A stretch of DNA of 64,000 bases from Chalciporus piperatus (Eukaryota; Basidiomycota; Agaricomycetes; Boletales; Boletaceae), in assembly GCA_038093975.1 (NCBI GenBank), contig JBBPTG010000001.1:310001-374000 (forward strand), read 5' to 3'. Under the pieces are notes generated by a model. It ran no database searches. It had not been told where the DNA came from and saw only the letters and a program-made list of their open reading frames with translations. Each line of letters begins with the position of its first letter. Positions within the stretch are counted from its first letter, which is position 1. The translations under genes and the position numbers were made by a program. Below are positions 23,950-34,713 of this stretch, piece by piece.

Positions 23950-24781
23950 ATGGTAAAACTTGGAGATCGATGAGCCCATCGTGCCGCATACTAATTTTCA
24001 CTAAAGCCTAGGGAACGCAGGGCCCGCGTTGGGGCCCACCAGCCTTCGGCGAAACTATCCAAGCGTCAGTTTGCAGTCCAGGAAAATGCAGTCGAGACAG
24101 TCGAGGTCGGCACAGCAGCTCCGGAGGTGTCGGTAAGATCATTTTTCGTTTCATTTCAACGCTGAGATGTGGTGTGTGCCGTACGGCGTACGCGCAGGGG
24201 CAGGAAATTGTCGAATCTTTGAACCAGGCACCTGCCGTCGTGAACAAGAAAGCGAAGCAGCAGCTTAAGCACGAAGCCTTCATCGACAGTACGTATGAGT
24301 CCCCTGATTGCACCGATAGCTGCTCAGATCAGGGTTGTGTAGGAGTCAGCTCGTCTACTACCCCTTACTCGAATGCACAAAGACGTCGATTCAACAGGAG
24401 GCAGCGTGAAAAAGTGGGCGGTGGGATGGACTCCATTGAAGCGGTCATATCTACATTAGCGGAAGAGAAGCCAACCCGGAACGAACCAGAAGAAACCCGA
24501 TCCACCGACCAGACAAGCCAACAAGCCAAGGCGAGCAAGGGAGCTGGCGTCATAGGAGAGGGGAAAAGTGTTACTCTTACCAAGGCCCAGAGAAAGCGCG
24601 CTTTGTAAGTCCAAAGCGAATCGTATGGTTCTGAACTGTGCTAAACTTACTCAGGGAGTTGGAGAAGCTACGGCATCCCCTGATCTTGGCAAATCCTCAA
24701 TATGCTGCCAATCCATTTCAGACCATTCGCACTCATGCACAAAATACCCTTGAACAGCACAAACCACCACAAGGTACATAA
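23950..24781 (+). CDS. SLX9: Ribosome biogenesis protein Slx9/FAM207A-like
   Basis: A small basic nucleolar protein involved in pre-40S assembly and export. The first exon appears to be the ATG codon alone (23950-23952). A GT-AG intron (23953-24006) follows, then PRERRARVGAHQPSAKLSKR. The -10 side of the ATG has an in-frame TGA four codons upstream, so this is the first usable ATG. Later exons give AKQQLKHEAFIDRVSSSTTP, YSNAQRRRFNRRQREKVGGG, GEGKSVTLTKAQRKRALELE and KLRHPLILANPQYAANPFQT with IRTHAQNTLEQH. The 'LTKxQRKRALxLExxRHPLIL..P.F..NPF.TIR.HA.NT' block is diagnostic for Slx9. Confidence 0.85.
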
Positions 24782-24946
24782 CAATGGGCACAATATTAAC
24801 AAGCTATTACATAGAACACCACAACAAAACACACAGCATTGGTATCGTATGGGTATGCGTCCGTATTAGAATCCACATCCAAATCCACATCCGCATGAGT
24901 GATTACCTGGGGGGAATGAATGTCCCATGACGGAAAACGGTAGCCC

Positions 24947-27397
24947 TTAAGCATCTGGATCGTCGCCGGCCCTACTCATCCCAGCGCTCCAAACGGTACT
25001 ACCGCTTCCTCCACCACTTCTCTTGCTCCTCTTGCTCCTCCACTCATCCCCGAGGCTTCTCCTCGGAGCGATCTCCGTAAATCCACCTGTGCCTCCTTTG
25101 GCCATCTCGTCGCTAAGATTGCGCTCATGGGCATCCAAGGCCGCGAGGGTATTCTCGGCTTCCGCCTGTTCAAGCGCCTCTTGTGTCAGCTCTGCTGTAC
25201 CGTTTCCAGAAATTCCGAGGCCATAGGGAGCCTGGTTCGAAACCCCAGAGTTGACTGATGAAGTTTCCGAATGCCCGGTGGTTGAACGTGATCTGAAGAT
25301 AGAGAACCGACGACTCGGCACAGCAGGCACAGGTGGAGAGGCGGGGGACGAGTAACTCTTCTGCATGGGCACGGCGGATGGAGAGCCGACTGAGCTCACG
25401 GGTGATGGCGCAGGGACATCGATGCCCATCAACTTCATGGTCGCATGGAGGCGCTCTCGTTCTCGTTTATCTTCCTCATCTTCGTAAGTATCCAATTTGC
25501 GGGCACCCGTGACGGGGGCGGCGCCAGGTTTCAATGTCAAAGGCCGTAAGCTGTCTGTTTTCTTTTCACTTCCCCCAAACATCGTGAAGCTCTTCCAATC
25601 GAAGGACATCGAACGGCGTTGTGTTTTTGTGTCAGCAGGATTAGGAGAAGGGGGAGGAGGTGTGACGATCGCAGGCGGCTCGGAAGGAGTGCTGGGTACA
25701 GGATTAGAAGCGGCGCGACCAAATGTTACTGATTGTGACCGCTGCTTGGTCGGTGGTCGCGAGTCGTGGGTTGGTCCCGCTGACTTGGGTGGCTTCTCGT
25801 AATCCACGGAGAGCACGTGTTCGAAGCCCTCTTCTGCAATGATACGGTCGATGATCTTCGAGGCATACAAGGATAATGCCTTGTTTGCATCCCTCAAAGA
25901 TTTCACTTCGATGCGCAGCGCTTCTAGATCACCTGAAGAAGTGACCTGATCGTGGGATTCCGAGGCAGAAACCTTCCTTGCGTCCGTGGAGCCCTTTTTT
26001 CTTCTGCTCTTGCCATTGAGAACAGACCGTTCGTCGATGGAATCCCCAGAGAGATTGTCTCTGTTCTCCGCACGGCCTAATTCTGCGGCGAGGTCAAGAC
26101 CAGGTCCAGTGATGGGGAGGTCTGCTAGAGATTCGCCCATGGGAGCGCGACTAGGGGAATGTGACCCGGATCCAGCTCGGCGAGCATGTCTCCCATGTGT
26201 ACGACGTGACGAATCGGAAGGAGGGTGATCCGGATGATCAAGAATATCCTCCCCTGTTTCTTCTTCCACCCGGTCAAGGGCACTTTTGGTCGTGCTTCTC
26301 AGTGAACCGACCTCATTTGCGTCCGTGGGGTCTTCCTCTTCCTCGTCCCAGCCTGAGATTGAACTCGAATCACCGCCTACTTGCCTCATGAGGTCGAATT
26401 GTCCACTAAGTGTCTTTTCCCTCAACAGGATCATGTAACTTTCGTTCTCCTCTTGTAAATGGTTGTTTACCCTCTTCAAGTCGATGAGTTGCGTCTGAAG
26501 AAGTACTAGGGTGCTTTGCAGGGATGCGTAAGAAGTCGAGAGGGTCGACAACTCCAGGCGAAGAGCAGTCATCTCTGCCGGTTCGCTATCGGGGTCGTCT
26601 AGTGCTTGCACATGGGTTGATATCACTTCGGGTGGCCCAGTTGGGGGATCCGCTTGCTCCGGAACCATCTCGGGCTCGCTCTCGACAGGACGGATGGGCT
26701 CCGGCTGCCTCCGCGCATGACTGAGGGACTGGATACGGGACTTGAGATGCTGCTCGTTGTCATAGAAAGCTTGACGCTCGGCCTCAAATGTTGATGTCTA
26801 AGAAGTACAAACGTTGGTAGCCAATCTACAGGAGAGACGGAGACGGGTACCTGTTCGTTATAGCGCCTGTGAAGATCTCTCTTCTCCTTCTCCAGCTCAC
26901 GCACTTGAGCCCTCAATTTCTCGGCGACTTCGATCCGTGCCGCCATTTCTTCCTCCATGCGGGCCTGATCGGCATACAGGTCATTAAGCCTAGACTCGGC
27001 TGCTGACAACGAGGAGATTAAGTTGTCATTTTCGTTTGTAAACGTCGCAATGGTCTGGTCCTTGGTTTGTAGCTGGACTAAAAGCTAGAAGAGGGTGTCG
27101 GAGAAACCAGGAGATGCATAAACGAGGAGAACAGACCTGTTCCTTTTGTTCTGTCTCGTGCTTAAGTGACGCGGAGAGTACTTCGCGCGTTTCGGGAGTG
27201 GATCCCAACGAGCCCGAGGGAGCACCGCCCTTGATGGATGTCCTACGAGAGACGCCAGGATTGAGGGAGGGGGCGGTAGCACGTGTAGTAGCGAGGGCGG
27301 CGCGACCGGCGGTCCTTGTCGCTGGCGGAGGTGAGGTTGAGATACTGTGGGACGATCTGCGGGACGGTGGAGGGGTGGCTCTGGAAGTCGTGGCCAT
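24947..27397 (-). CDS. Coiled-coil protein, function not recognised
   Basis: A three-part protein of about 790 residues. The N-terminus MATTSRATPPPSRRSSHSIS is Ser/Thr/Arg-rich. The middle is coiled coil (KDQTIATFTNENDNLISSLS, RIEVAEKLRAQVRELEKEKR, ALRLELSTLSTSYASLQSTL, LLQTQLIDLKRVNNHLQEEN). The C-terminal half is low complexity, with an island at about 25870-25800 reading RDANKALSLYASKIIDRIIA then EEGFEHVLSVDYEKPP. That island looks folded and conserved, and the tail contains basic and Ser-rich tracts (RRSMSFDWKSF, RRFSIFRSRST). I do not know the family; a cytoskeletal or membrane-trafficking scaffold is possible but unproven. Three short introns near the 5' end. It diverges from the XRCC2-like gene. 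Confidence 0.75.
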
Positions 27398-27658
27398 GGT
27401 GGAAGGACGTCGGACTCTGAGATGGCTCGTTTAGCGACAAAGACATGACCCTCATACGCGAACGGCAACTTACGGTCGTGTAACCAAGTGTAACCAAGTG
27501 GAGCAGGCCAGCTCAGCTGTGGCCCCTGCCTGGTCCCCCGTCAGCAAGCAATCCCGCCGAACGTCCTCGAACGTCGCATCCAGTGTCGGGCCCGTCTCGG
27601 AACCGTCCTACTCGCCGCTGCAGAGATTAACCGCCGTCATTTCGCGAGCGTTCTTCGC
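27398..27658. promoter_or_regulatory. Divergent promoter region, coiled-coil gene / XRCC2-like gene
   Basis: 261 bp. A tandem 11-bp duplication, gtgtaaccaag, lies at 27477-27498 on the plus strand. Open frames in this stretch have no protein-like sequence. Confidence 0.45.
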
Positions 27659-28827
27659 ATGGATCTCACAGACATCCCGACCGAGCCATTGCAGAATGCA
27701 CGTCGTCTCTGGTTCTTTCAACGTGCACTCAGCTCACCGTCACCCAGTTTCTGTCATCCCTTAGATACTACAGTACGTCTTTAAATTCCGAAGCCTTCCA
27801 AGTCTCCGCCCAGACTGACGCCGTGGCTCTAGCGTCCCCGCCATGCCCGATACCTTGCCTGCCTGCGCTGAATCGCGGGGACGTGATCGAGATCCAAGGT
27901 CCCGCCTCGTCAGGGAAGACTCATCTTCTCTACCACATCCTCTTGACCTTTCTCCTACCCGAGTCAGATCCGTCCACTCCTTCAACGGATGTCCGAGGTC
28001 AGGAGATCGCCGCCATCGTTTACGACACGGACGCGTCTTTTGACATCCAACGGTTCTACGACCTGCTTCTCTCGCGTGTAAACTCTCTTGGGCTTCCTTC
28101 GGACACAGTTGAAGGGCAAGCAATCGCCCGGCGGTCACTCGCGCGCTTGCATGTATTTCGTCCGAGCTCATTGACCCAGCTCGCCGCTTCTCTCAAGCAT
28201 CTCCGAGCATACCACGCGTCCCACATGCCAAACGAAGAAATAGGAATCATCGCCATAGATTCGATCAGCACCTTTTACTGGGCGGAGCGGTTTTCTGCAG
28301 AACGATTGCAAAATGTCGTCCCAGATAATGGAAAGAATAAGCCGGGGCTTCCATCTCTTCCATCGTTATATCATGTCTGGATTGCTATCCAAGCCCTCCG
28401 GTTATCGCATGGCCCGGTGATCGTACTTACAAACTGGGCACTCAATCCCCTGTCTCATGTGGTCTCTCCTGCTGAATTACTATACAAGCAGCATCTCCAC
28501 CCTTTCCCTGTCATCGAGGACGGAGTGCCAGCGGACATTAGGGCCAAGGCATCGAGCGAAATCGATCGCCAACTTTTTCCATCTCCGTTCCGTCTCACTC
28601 ACCATATCACATTGACACCTTCGGCACCCGTCTCATTCCCTCCTAATACGCCACTTCACGTTGCGCTACGGGAAGAAGCACGATCTAGGGAGGAAATCGT
28701 TGGGAAGGCAAAGGTGTATTGTTTGTTAAGGTCATCCAGGATTCGTGATACACTTCGCTTCACGGTCCAGATCAGCGAGAATGATGTCTTTGTCCAGCAG
28801 CCACATAATGGTGGCGATCGAACGTAG
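27659..28827 (+). CDS. XRCC2: RecA/RAD51-family paralogue, XRCC2-like
   Basis: A homologous-recombination ATPase-fold protein. The first exon starts MDLTDIPTEPLQNARRLWFF and joins by a 41-nt intron to TDAVALASPPCPIPCLPA. The large exon has LNRGDVIEIQGPASSGKTHL with the Walker A motif GPASSGKT near 27898-27922, then LLYHILLTFLLPESD, YDTDASFDIQRFYDLLLSRV, LARLHVFRPSSLTQLAASL and the Walker B-like strand IGIIAIDSISTFYWAERF near 28245. The hydrophobic core VIVLTNWAL follows. 'GDVxEIxGPxxSGKTxLLYH' is typical of XRCC2. About 375 residues, somewhat longer than human XRCC2 (280). The start exon is inferred; the core is secure. Confidence 0.82.
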
Positions 28828-29048
28828 CGAACTGTACGCTCAGCGTTCAATGCAATATTTTAATCTGGAGTGAAACTAATTAGCCATGAGACTTTTTAGT
28901 ACTACCTACGGCTACAAGCCAACTAAACGTGTGGGGGAAATATAAGTGATGTAGGGTATCAATTACTTGATATGTAGAGTATGGTGGTAGAGCGGAAAAG
29001 CATGTTTGCCAAAGTTAGTGCATAATGTGAAGTATGGGATGTCCTTGT

Positions 29049-30902
29049 CTATTGAGAAGAATAAAGCGCGTCGAGCTGGGCCTGGTAAGCCTCTTCAACT
29101 GCGCGACGCCTGATATTGCCTTTCGTCGCCGTCCGAGGAAGCGATTTTGGCGGAGCAATGATGACTAGGTCGGGGGATGTGATCCGCTCGTGGAGGTAGC
29201 GTCTGGAGTGGAAGGGACGTGTTTTACGTAGGATTTCCCTCTTCAGTTTGACGTGATCTACACCAGGAGCTGGCTCAACGAAGAGTGCAGGTGAGGGTCT
29301 TCCTGCGCCGACGACGATGCAGTCGTCTATCAAGTCACCGCAAGTGGCGCGGACATTGTCTTCGATAGCCCTGATAAGTCCGTATGTCAGACAAGTCAAA
29401 GGCGAAAGCGACATTTTACTCACTTGGTGTCACAACGTAGGCTGTTTTCACTCTTTATCCAATCGTCGTTACGTCCACGGAAAGCGTATGAGACAACACC
29501 AATTTCCTGGAATAGATCGCCAGTGTGGAAATGACCATCTATACTCCTCAAGGAAGGATCTGGACAATCGCCAGAGTCGGCGAGAATCACTAGCTCCAGT
29601 AACTGGGTAGATGATTGATGGCCTGATTCGAGCGGAGAAGCGGCGTCGATAGGAACGAATGCGTAGGACGTGCCCGGGAGAGCGCGAAGCAGTCCAGCAT
29701 TTCGGTTACTGCCGCCTATGGAAAGAAGCATGGCGCCACATTCTGTACTTCCGAAGAGATTCTATAGAGTTCTCAGGACGAAGCCCTCATATTATGCGAT
29801 TACACGATACCTTGAGCCTGAGCCCATTGCGGTAGGCAAACTCCTCGTCTTCGCGACTCAATGGCAGGCCGCTGTAAAGGATCTCGCTGAGAGCTTCGAG
29901 GTGTCCCAGAAGCTTTGGATGCAAGCGAGCATTACGAAGGTGAGTCGAAAGGAATGTAGCAAATTGGTTCAAGCGGTTGAGTTTACACCGCAGGATCATT
30001 TCGACCAGTTCATCGGATGAGAAAGCGATTTTGGTAGGTTGAATGGTGCATGTGCCATGTTGAAGGGCCCCTATTAACACTTGAATTGGACGTCAGGATG
30101 GTCACACGGAGGATGTGGAACAGCACTCACTGAACGTCTGAGCGATATGACACATGCTTCCCCTAAGAGAACTTGCATTAATATCGGTATGCGTGACTGA
30201 TCTGCAAGACTTACATCCAAGTGGTGACGTCTTTGCGCTGCGGATCGCGAGGCGCACAGATAAACTTGGCTTTTGTCGCAATCGTGCTTAGCCATCGTTG
30301 GCTGCAAGGTACGAGTTTGGGGCTTCCCGACGTAGACCCGCTCGTGTGAAACACGAAAACCGTCTGATCCTCATCTCTAGGGGAGACTGGAGGCAATACA
30401 TCCTGAGAAGGCTCCATTTTATCCTTTTCGATCGCGAGAAAGGTCGCTAAAGGAAAGTTCGATGACATGTGGGCGAATTCGGGGGCATATATTAGACCAC
30501 GCGCATTCTGTTTTCGGAGAAGTTCAAGGACAACATCAGGGTTGGGAAGCCGTATGCTGAACAATTGCGGAATATAACCCGCTCTTGAGATACCATATAT
30601 GTGGAGAACGTCTTGGTAGGTCATCCCGGAAAGCCTGCAACGGATCAGAACAACAAACTAGACGTGGATGATTGTACCCACCACAAGCCAACGACCGAGT
30701 CGTCCATGATGCCGTTAGCCCTCAGCATGCTACGATAATAGCGTGCTGTATATTCGACATCTTCTTTGAACTGTTGATATGATATTTCGCGCCAATCATG
30801 TACCTGACCCGTGTAAGGATGTGATCGAGGTACAATGAAGGCTGGCGCAGACGGGTAGAGTGCCGCACTCTGTTCAAGGATTGTGAGGTGGGACGAATAC
30901 AT
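29049..30902 (-). CDS. Stand-alone adenylate-forming enzyme (AMP-dependent synthetase/ligase)
   Basis: An ANL-superfamily enzyme that activates a carboxylic acid as acyl-AMP. It starts MYSSHLTILEQSAALYPSAP. Motifs in order: VFVFHTSGSTSGSPKLVPCS (phosphate-binding A3 loop, near 30345-30290), GSMCHIAQTFRALQHGTCTI across spliced exons, NLFGSTECGAML (A5), HFHTGDLFQE (A7, near 29535), and the C-terminal catalytic-lysine region PPKSLPRTATKGNIRRRAVE. It ends shortly after, at QLDALYSSQ, with no phosphopantetheine (PCP) site and no reductase domain. Many basidiomycete relatives carry A-PCP-reductase, so this is either a naturally free-standing ligase or a trimmed one. The 220 bp downstream contains no PCP-like LGxDS sequence. 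Substrate unknown. Several introns. Confidence 0.85.
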
Positions 30903-32094
30903 GAGATGAGGAGTTGGATGAGGATACAGGAGGGAAGAGGATTCGTGCCTTTATATCATGCTGTACGGGGAGCCAAGGCTTGAGTCATAATAATGCTCCG
31001 AAACGGAGATACTGACAAATGTGGGTTTAAGGAAGAGGTTGCGAGGATTTGATCGAGCACGAATAGCCTCCGTCGCGGTGATAGGGCAGATGTTGAAACA
31101 TATCGCAGGCACTGCGGTGTTGGCAGAAAGTCAGATCTGTGACAGGAAGACCATCTGACGCCGTAAAAGAATAGAGGGAGCTGGCTGGATCGGGGGACAA
31201 GATTAGACAGTGGGACTTTGTCAGGATGGGAGACGGCAGAGTAGGATGGCCGCGTCCCGATATAAATGGCTCCATGTAATTGGCATCGCTCTTTACAGGC
31301 ACTGACTCGCCATTTCTGCAAAATGAATAGAGATCAGGCTCAGCATGTCAGCGCCTTGGGGATACGCTCACACACCGAGTGCAGGGTGCGAAAAAAATAC
31401 TGACCGGCTCTCCGTGTGCAGCGGAAGCTTAGAACAGGCTCGCCATCACTCACACGTGGAGGTGTATGTCCGGAAAATAATAGGCGTCTATCATCGATAG
31501 TATTATCGAACAGCACGTACCACTTGCCATCAACTGCACTGCCCGACCACAGCCCGGTCTAGATGGCTGGAGTATGGCTGAGTCCTAAATGTTGGGTCGA
31601 TGAACGCGGGCAAGTTTCTCAAGGCCGACGTTGCCTGGACCGTCAAACTATTCTGGTCAATGATGTCCCCTGTTCAGAGGATGGGAGCTACTTGCCGTAA
31701 ATTGCCCCTTGCAAGGAACGTGCAGACCAAAGTTCATTCCACGGAAAACACGCGTTGGATGAATGTTTTACAGCAACTAGCTGTAGTACCTGTACTGTAC
31801 TACTACAGCATCTTCGTATACTACCGTGACTGTAGTAGCTGTGGGCAGATCGTGGGATATTATCGCGGGTGTTTCCGAAGTAAGCTTGCCTTGCAAAAGT
31901 GGTGGTTGAATTGGATGTGTTGACTTGGGCGCTGCTGCAAAGTCTCAGAGTTCGCGACCACCATTTCACTGACGCAGGGAGTCACTGGCGCAGGTATGTA
32001 CAAGATTCAGCACAATCACTCATCTTCTAAAATTCCGTTCCGATTCATCAGACCACCGTGGTGGACGTGACAGCCTCACCCATTTTGGCTGTCC
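30903..32094. other. Intergenic, about 1.2 kb, no confident gene
   Basis: Between the divergent adenylating-enzyme and PPR genes. Minus-strand open stretches at 31405-31558 and 31027-31315 look protein-like in places but do not splice together in frame with the obvious sites. A hairpin-forming repeat lies at 31780-31809. I see no transposon ends. Confidence 0.45.
31780..31809. repeat. Perfect 9-bp inverted repeat
   Basis: GCTGTAGTA at 31780-31788 pairs with TACTACAGC at 31801-31809, leaving a 12-nt loop that itself contains GTAC palindromes. A further related copy (ctgtagtagctg) sits near 31830. Meaning unknown. Confidence 0.6.
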
Positions 32095-34572
32095 ATGCTA
32101 AGGGGAGCTGGCCGTATCCACCGCCAGCACGCCAAGCAAGCCCTGCTCAGCTTTGGAAAGCGCCACGAGCAGGCACATCGTGGTCCCGGTCACCTGGTTC
32201 ATCTATCATGTCCAGTTTCAAGTCTACGGCTACTTGCGGTCAGAGAAGACCACTCTCGGTTCATTCCACAGGGCAGTCACCTTCCTCCCATTTGCGAAGG
32301 GTATCCCCTTGCACATCCAGAACCCAATCCTTCTTTGCCGTTGATTTCGCGCCCTCCAAACCCACGACGCCCACCAGAGCATCCCGGTCAATACCCGTCC
32401 GGGATACTAGATGTCGTCGATGCATTCTCATGCGGAACGAAAGACCAAATCAAGGAAATCGTCTCGGCTGTCAAATCCTCCCCCGAAATATGCAGGTATT
32501 TCCACCGACGCGAGTCTGCTGTCCTTCTAGCGCAGTTTTTTGCATCTACTTCTCGGCCATTAAGAGCTCAATCTGTTATGACTCTTGCACACGCGCTGGA
32601 CTTCTCTTTCAAGCCAAATCATTTCGAAAGCGTCGTCTATCACCTCTCCCTCAAGGAGCACTGGTCTGTAATCCCACATTTGGTCGCCATCGCAAGGAGC
32701 CAATGCGGGAAGACAACTACTCGTCTTCTCAATTGGAAAATGCGGGCATTCATAGAATGCCATCGCTTTGGTCAGCTCGACCGTGTCCTCGAAGAATTCG
32801 CGCGGGACAATGTCCAACCTACTCGAAGGACGTTTCATCTTCTCATTTCCGGACACCTTCGCAATCAAGACTTGGATTCAGCGAAGAGGAGTTTAGAGAG
32901 GATGGAGACAGCTGGTTTTCCTGTCGACGATTCCACTCGTGCGCAGATCGTTACTGCATACCGATCTCTCGGCCTGGACGCGCAGGTGCATGCTCAGGCC
33001 TTCCAAGCTTTACACCGTGTCGATGCCCGAACATCCACTCGAATACTCAACAGCATTATCCAGCATTTGTTAGACGTCGGCGACGAAGCCAGCGCAGCAG
33101 AGCACTTGAACAGCATGATGGCTCCCGTCGCTTCCGCCAGAAAAGTCCCGCACCATTCTGGATGTACTACCACAGGAGCCGACGGCGCCGTCCCCCTCCA
33201 TCCCTCTCCGTCCCTGTCTCAGACCTCCATGGTCTCCCCAGACGTCGCTACATTTACTATTTTGATCAATTATCTCAACCGCAAGCGCCGATTCCATCAG
33301 GTACCCAAAGTTTTAGATCGCATGGCCGAACTCAGTGTCAAACCGGACGCCGGCGTCGTTGCTGCTGTGATCCATACCTATTGCCTTAGTGGTCATGATG
33401 ACACAGCTGCAAGCATAGTGGCTTCGATGCTCGAGTTGGACACGGATGCCCATGATATCCTCTCTTTTTTCGGCGTTAACCGCTTATCCCATCTTCCTAT
33501 CGACGTCAAGGGCATCAACTTGGATATCCATGTCTTCAATGCGATCTTACCTCGCATTCTAGAGATCCGCGGACTTGGCGGCGCGGGATCCCTCTTTCGT
33601 ATTATGCGCTCCAACAGTATCCAAATCAATGCAACCACCGTCGAGTTGTTTCTCAATCACCTTGACCACATGGACCACATCGATTCGCACCGACTAATCC
33701 AGGTTGTGCGGAGCATGTCACGCAAAATACATGGACCGACTATCCGACATCTTAATGTCATCCTTCGTAATGCTTTGCGCCGCGAGAAGCATGCGGCTTA
33801 TGGTAGTGGTTGGGATACTACCGCTGCAAAATTCTCCACGAGCAGGGAATCCAAACCCAGGTCTTCAGAAGATTGCGACCTCTTTGATGCGAAGGCCTTC
33901 GACCCTAGCACCCACCCTCCCCACCCTCCCCCAGATCAGTCTCCTATGCGAGCTATGATTGACGCTCTCTCCCGCAAAGGAGTTAACGGTGATCGAGCTA
34001 CCTTTGCGATATGGCTACAGCATCAAAGCATCGTCGACCCAACGCTCGACGCCTCAAACTCAGTATTTCGTCACATGGTTGACAAGGGAATCCGTCCGAA
34101 TCGTTACCATTTTACCTCTCTTATGGATGGTTACGCTCGGGCCGGAAACATGCATGGAGCGGAACAGGTCATGCGATCTGCCCAGGCAGCGGGTTTAGAG
34201 CCTAATGCCGTCATGTGGACGGTGCTCATCTCAGGATACGGGCGCAAAGGGAGACCGATAATGGCGATGAAGACTTTTCGTGCGATGGTGGCTGCTGGTA
34301 TTGCGCCAGATGTGCCAGCCATTGACGCTCTCGCTCACGCGTACTTTGCTGTTGGTGCATACTCGGCTGCGAGGAGGGTTTTGCTTGAGCTCTGGCCTCG
34401 GGTCAAGCCTTTCCCGAGCGAACTGAGAAATGCACCGCTCAAAGAGTTGGCACGCACATTTCGTCGATCAGACGACCCAGGCGCAGTTTCCACAAGGCCC
34501 TTGACTCCACAGGAGCAACGTTCCTTTTATCGGAATCTTCGTCGGATTTTGCAGGAGTGGGAGCAATCTTAG
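32095..34572 (+). CDS. Pentatricopeptide repeat (PPR) protein, probably mitochondrial
   Basis: An intronless 825-residue protein. The N-terminus (MLRGAGRIHRQHAKQALLSF) is basic and free of acidic residues at first, as expected for a mitochondrial presequence. Repeats of about 35 residues follow, for example QPTRRTFHLLISGHLRNQDL, SPDVATFTILINYLNRKRRF, LDIHVFNAILPRILEIRGLG, RPNRYHFTSLMDGYARAGNM and EPNAVMWTVLISGYGRKGRP, the last two in direct succession near 34100-34260. Such proteins bind specific organellar transcripts and act in their processing, stability or translation. The target cannot be read from sequence. Length and lack of introns contrast with neighbours. A second plus-strand frame of more than 400 codons overlaps it but looks like a shadow. 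Confidence 0.9.
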   Translation: MLRGAGRIHRQHAKQALLSFGKRHEQAHRGPGHLVHLSCPVSSLRLLAVREDHSRFIPQGSHLPPICEGYPLAHPEPNPSLPLISRPPNPRRPPEHPGQYPSGILDVVDAFSCGTKDQIKEIVSAVKSSPEICRYFHRRESAVLLAQFFASTSRPLRAQSVMTLAHALDFSFKPNHFESVVYHLSLKEHWSVIPHLVAIARSQCGKTTTRLLNWKMRAFIECHRFGQLDRVLEEFARDNVQPTRRTFHLLISGHLRNQDLDSAKRSLERMETAGFPVDDSTRAQIVTAYRSLGLDAQVHAQAFQALHRVDARTSTRILNSIIQHLLDVGDEASAAEHLNSMMAPVASARKVPHHSGCTTTGADGAVPLHPSPSLSQTSMVSPDVATFTILINYLNRKRRFHQVPKVLDRMAELSVKPDAGVVAAVIHTYCLSGHDDTAASIVASMLELDTDAHDILSFFGVNRLSHLPIDVKGINLDIHVFNAILPRILEIRGLGGAGSLFRIMRSNSIQINATTVELFLNHLDHMDHIDSHRLIQVVRSMSRKIHGPTIRHLNVILRNALRREKHAAYGSGWDTTAAKFSTSRESKPRSSEDCDLFDAKAFDPSTHPPHPPPDQSPMRAMIDALSRKGVNGDRATFAIWLQHQSIVDPTLDASNSVFRHMVDKGIRPNRYHFTSLMDGYARAGNMHGAEQVMRSAQAAGLEPNAVMWTVLISGYGRKGRPIMAMKTFRAMVAAGIAPDVPAIDALAHAYFAVGAYSAARRVLLELWPRVKPFPSELRNAPLKELARTFRRSDDPGAVSTRPLTPQEQRSFYRNLRRILQEWEQS

Positions 34573-34713
34573 GAACCTCGTCCTGGAAGTAGGGGTTGAT
34601 GCGATTAGTGATATCAAGTGGAGCATCGGGATAATACATAGTCGCTTGCATGCATACGGGGAATTATAATTTTACAAACTACATAACATCCACTCTGGGC
34701 CCGACAAAGCGTC

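Noticed and set aside
25225..25245. ggttcgaaacc resembling a tRNA B box
   Set aside because: It is inside the coding sequence of the coiled-coil protein and no cloverleaf can be formed around it.
31027..31558. A two-exon minus-strand gene giving TGLWSGSAVDGKWYVLFDN and later PVKSDANYMEPFISGRG
   Set aside because: Each stretch reads like protein, but the obvious donor (31404) and acceptor (31316) join them out of phase, and I found no start codon exon. It may be a relic, but I cannot support a gene.
32058..33389. A 443-codon plus-strand open frame overlapping the PPR gene in another frame
   Set aside because: It lies wholly against the PPR coding frame, is Arg/Ser/Pro-rich as expected of a frame-shifted GC-rich gene, and has no domain or ATG start context. 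Codon bias of the real gene explains it.
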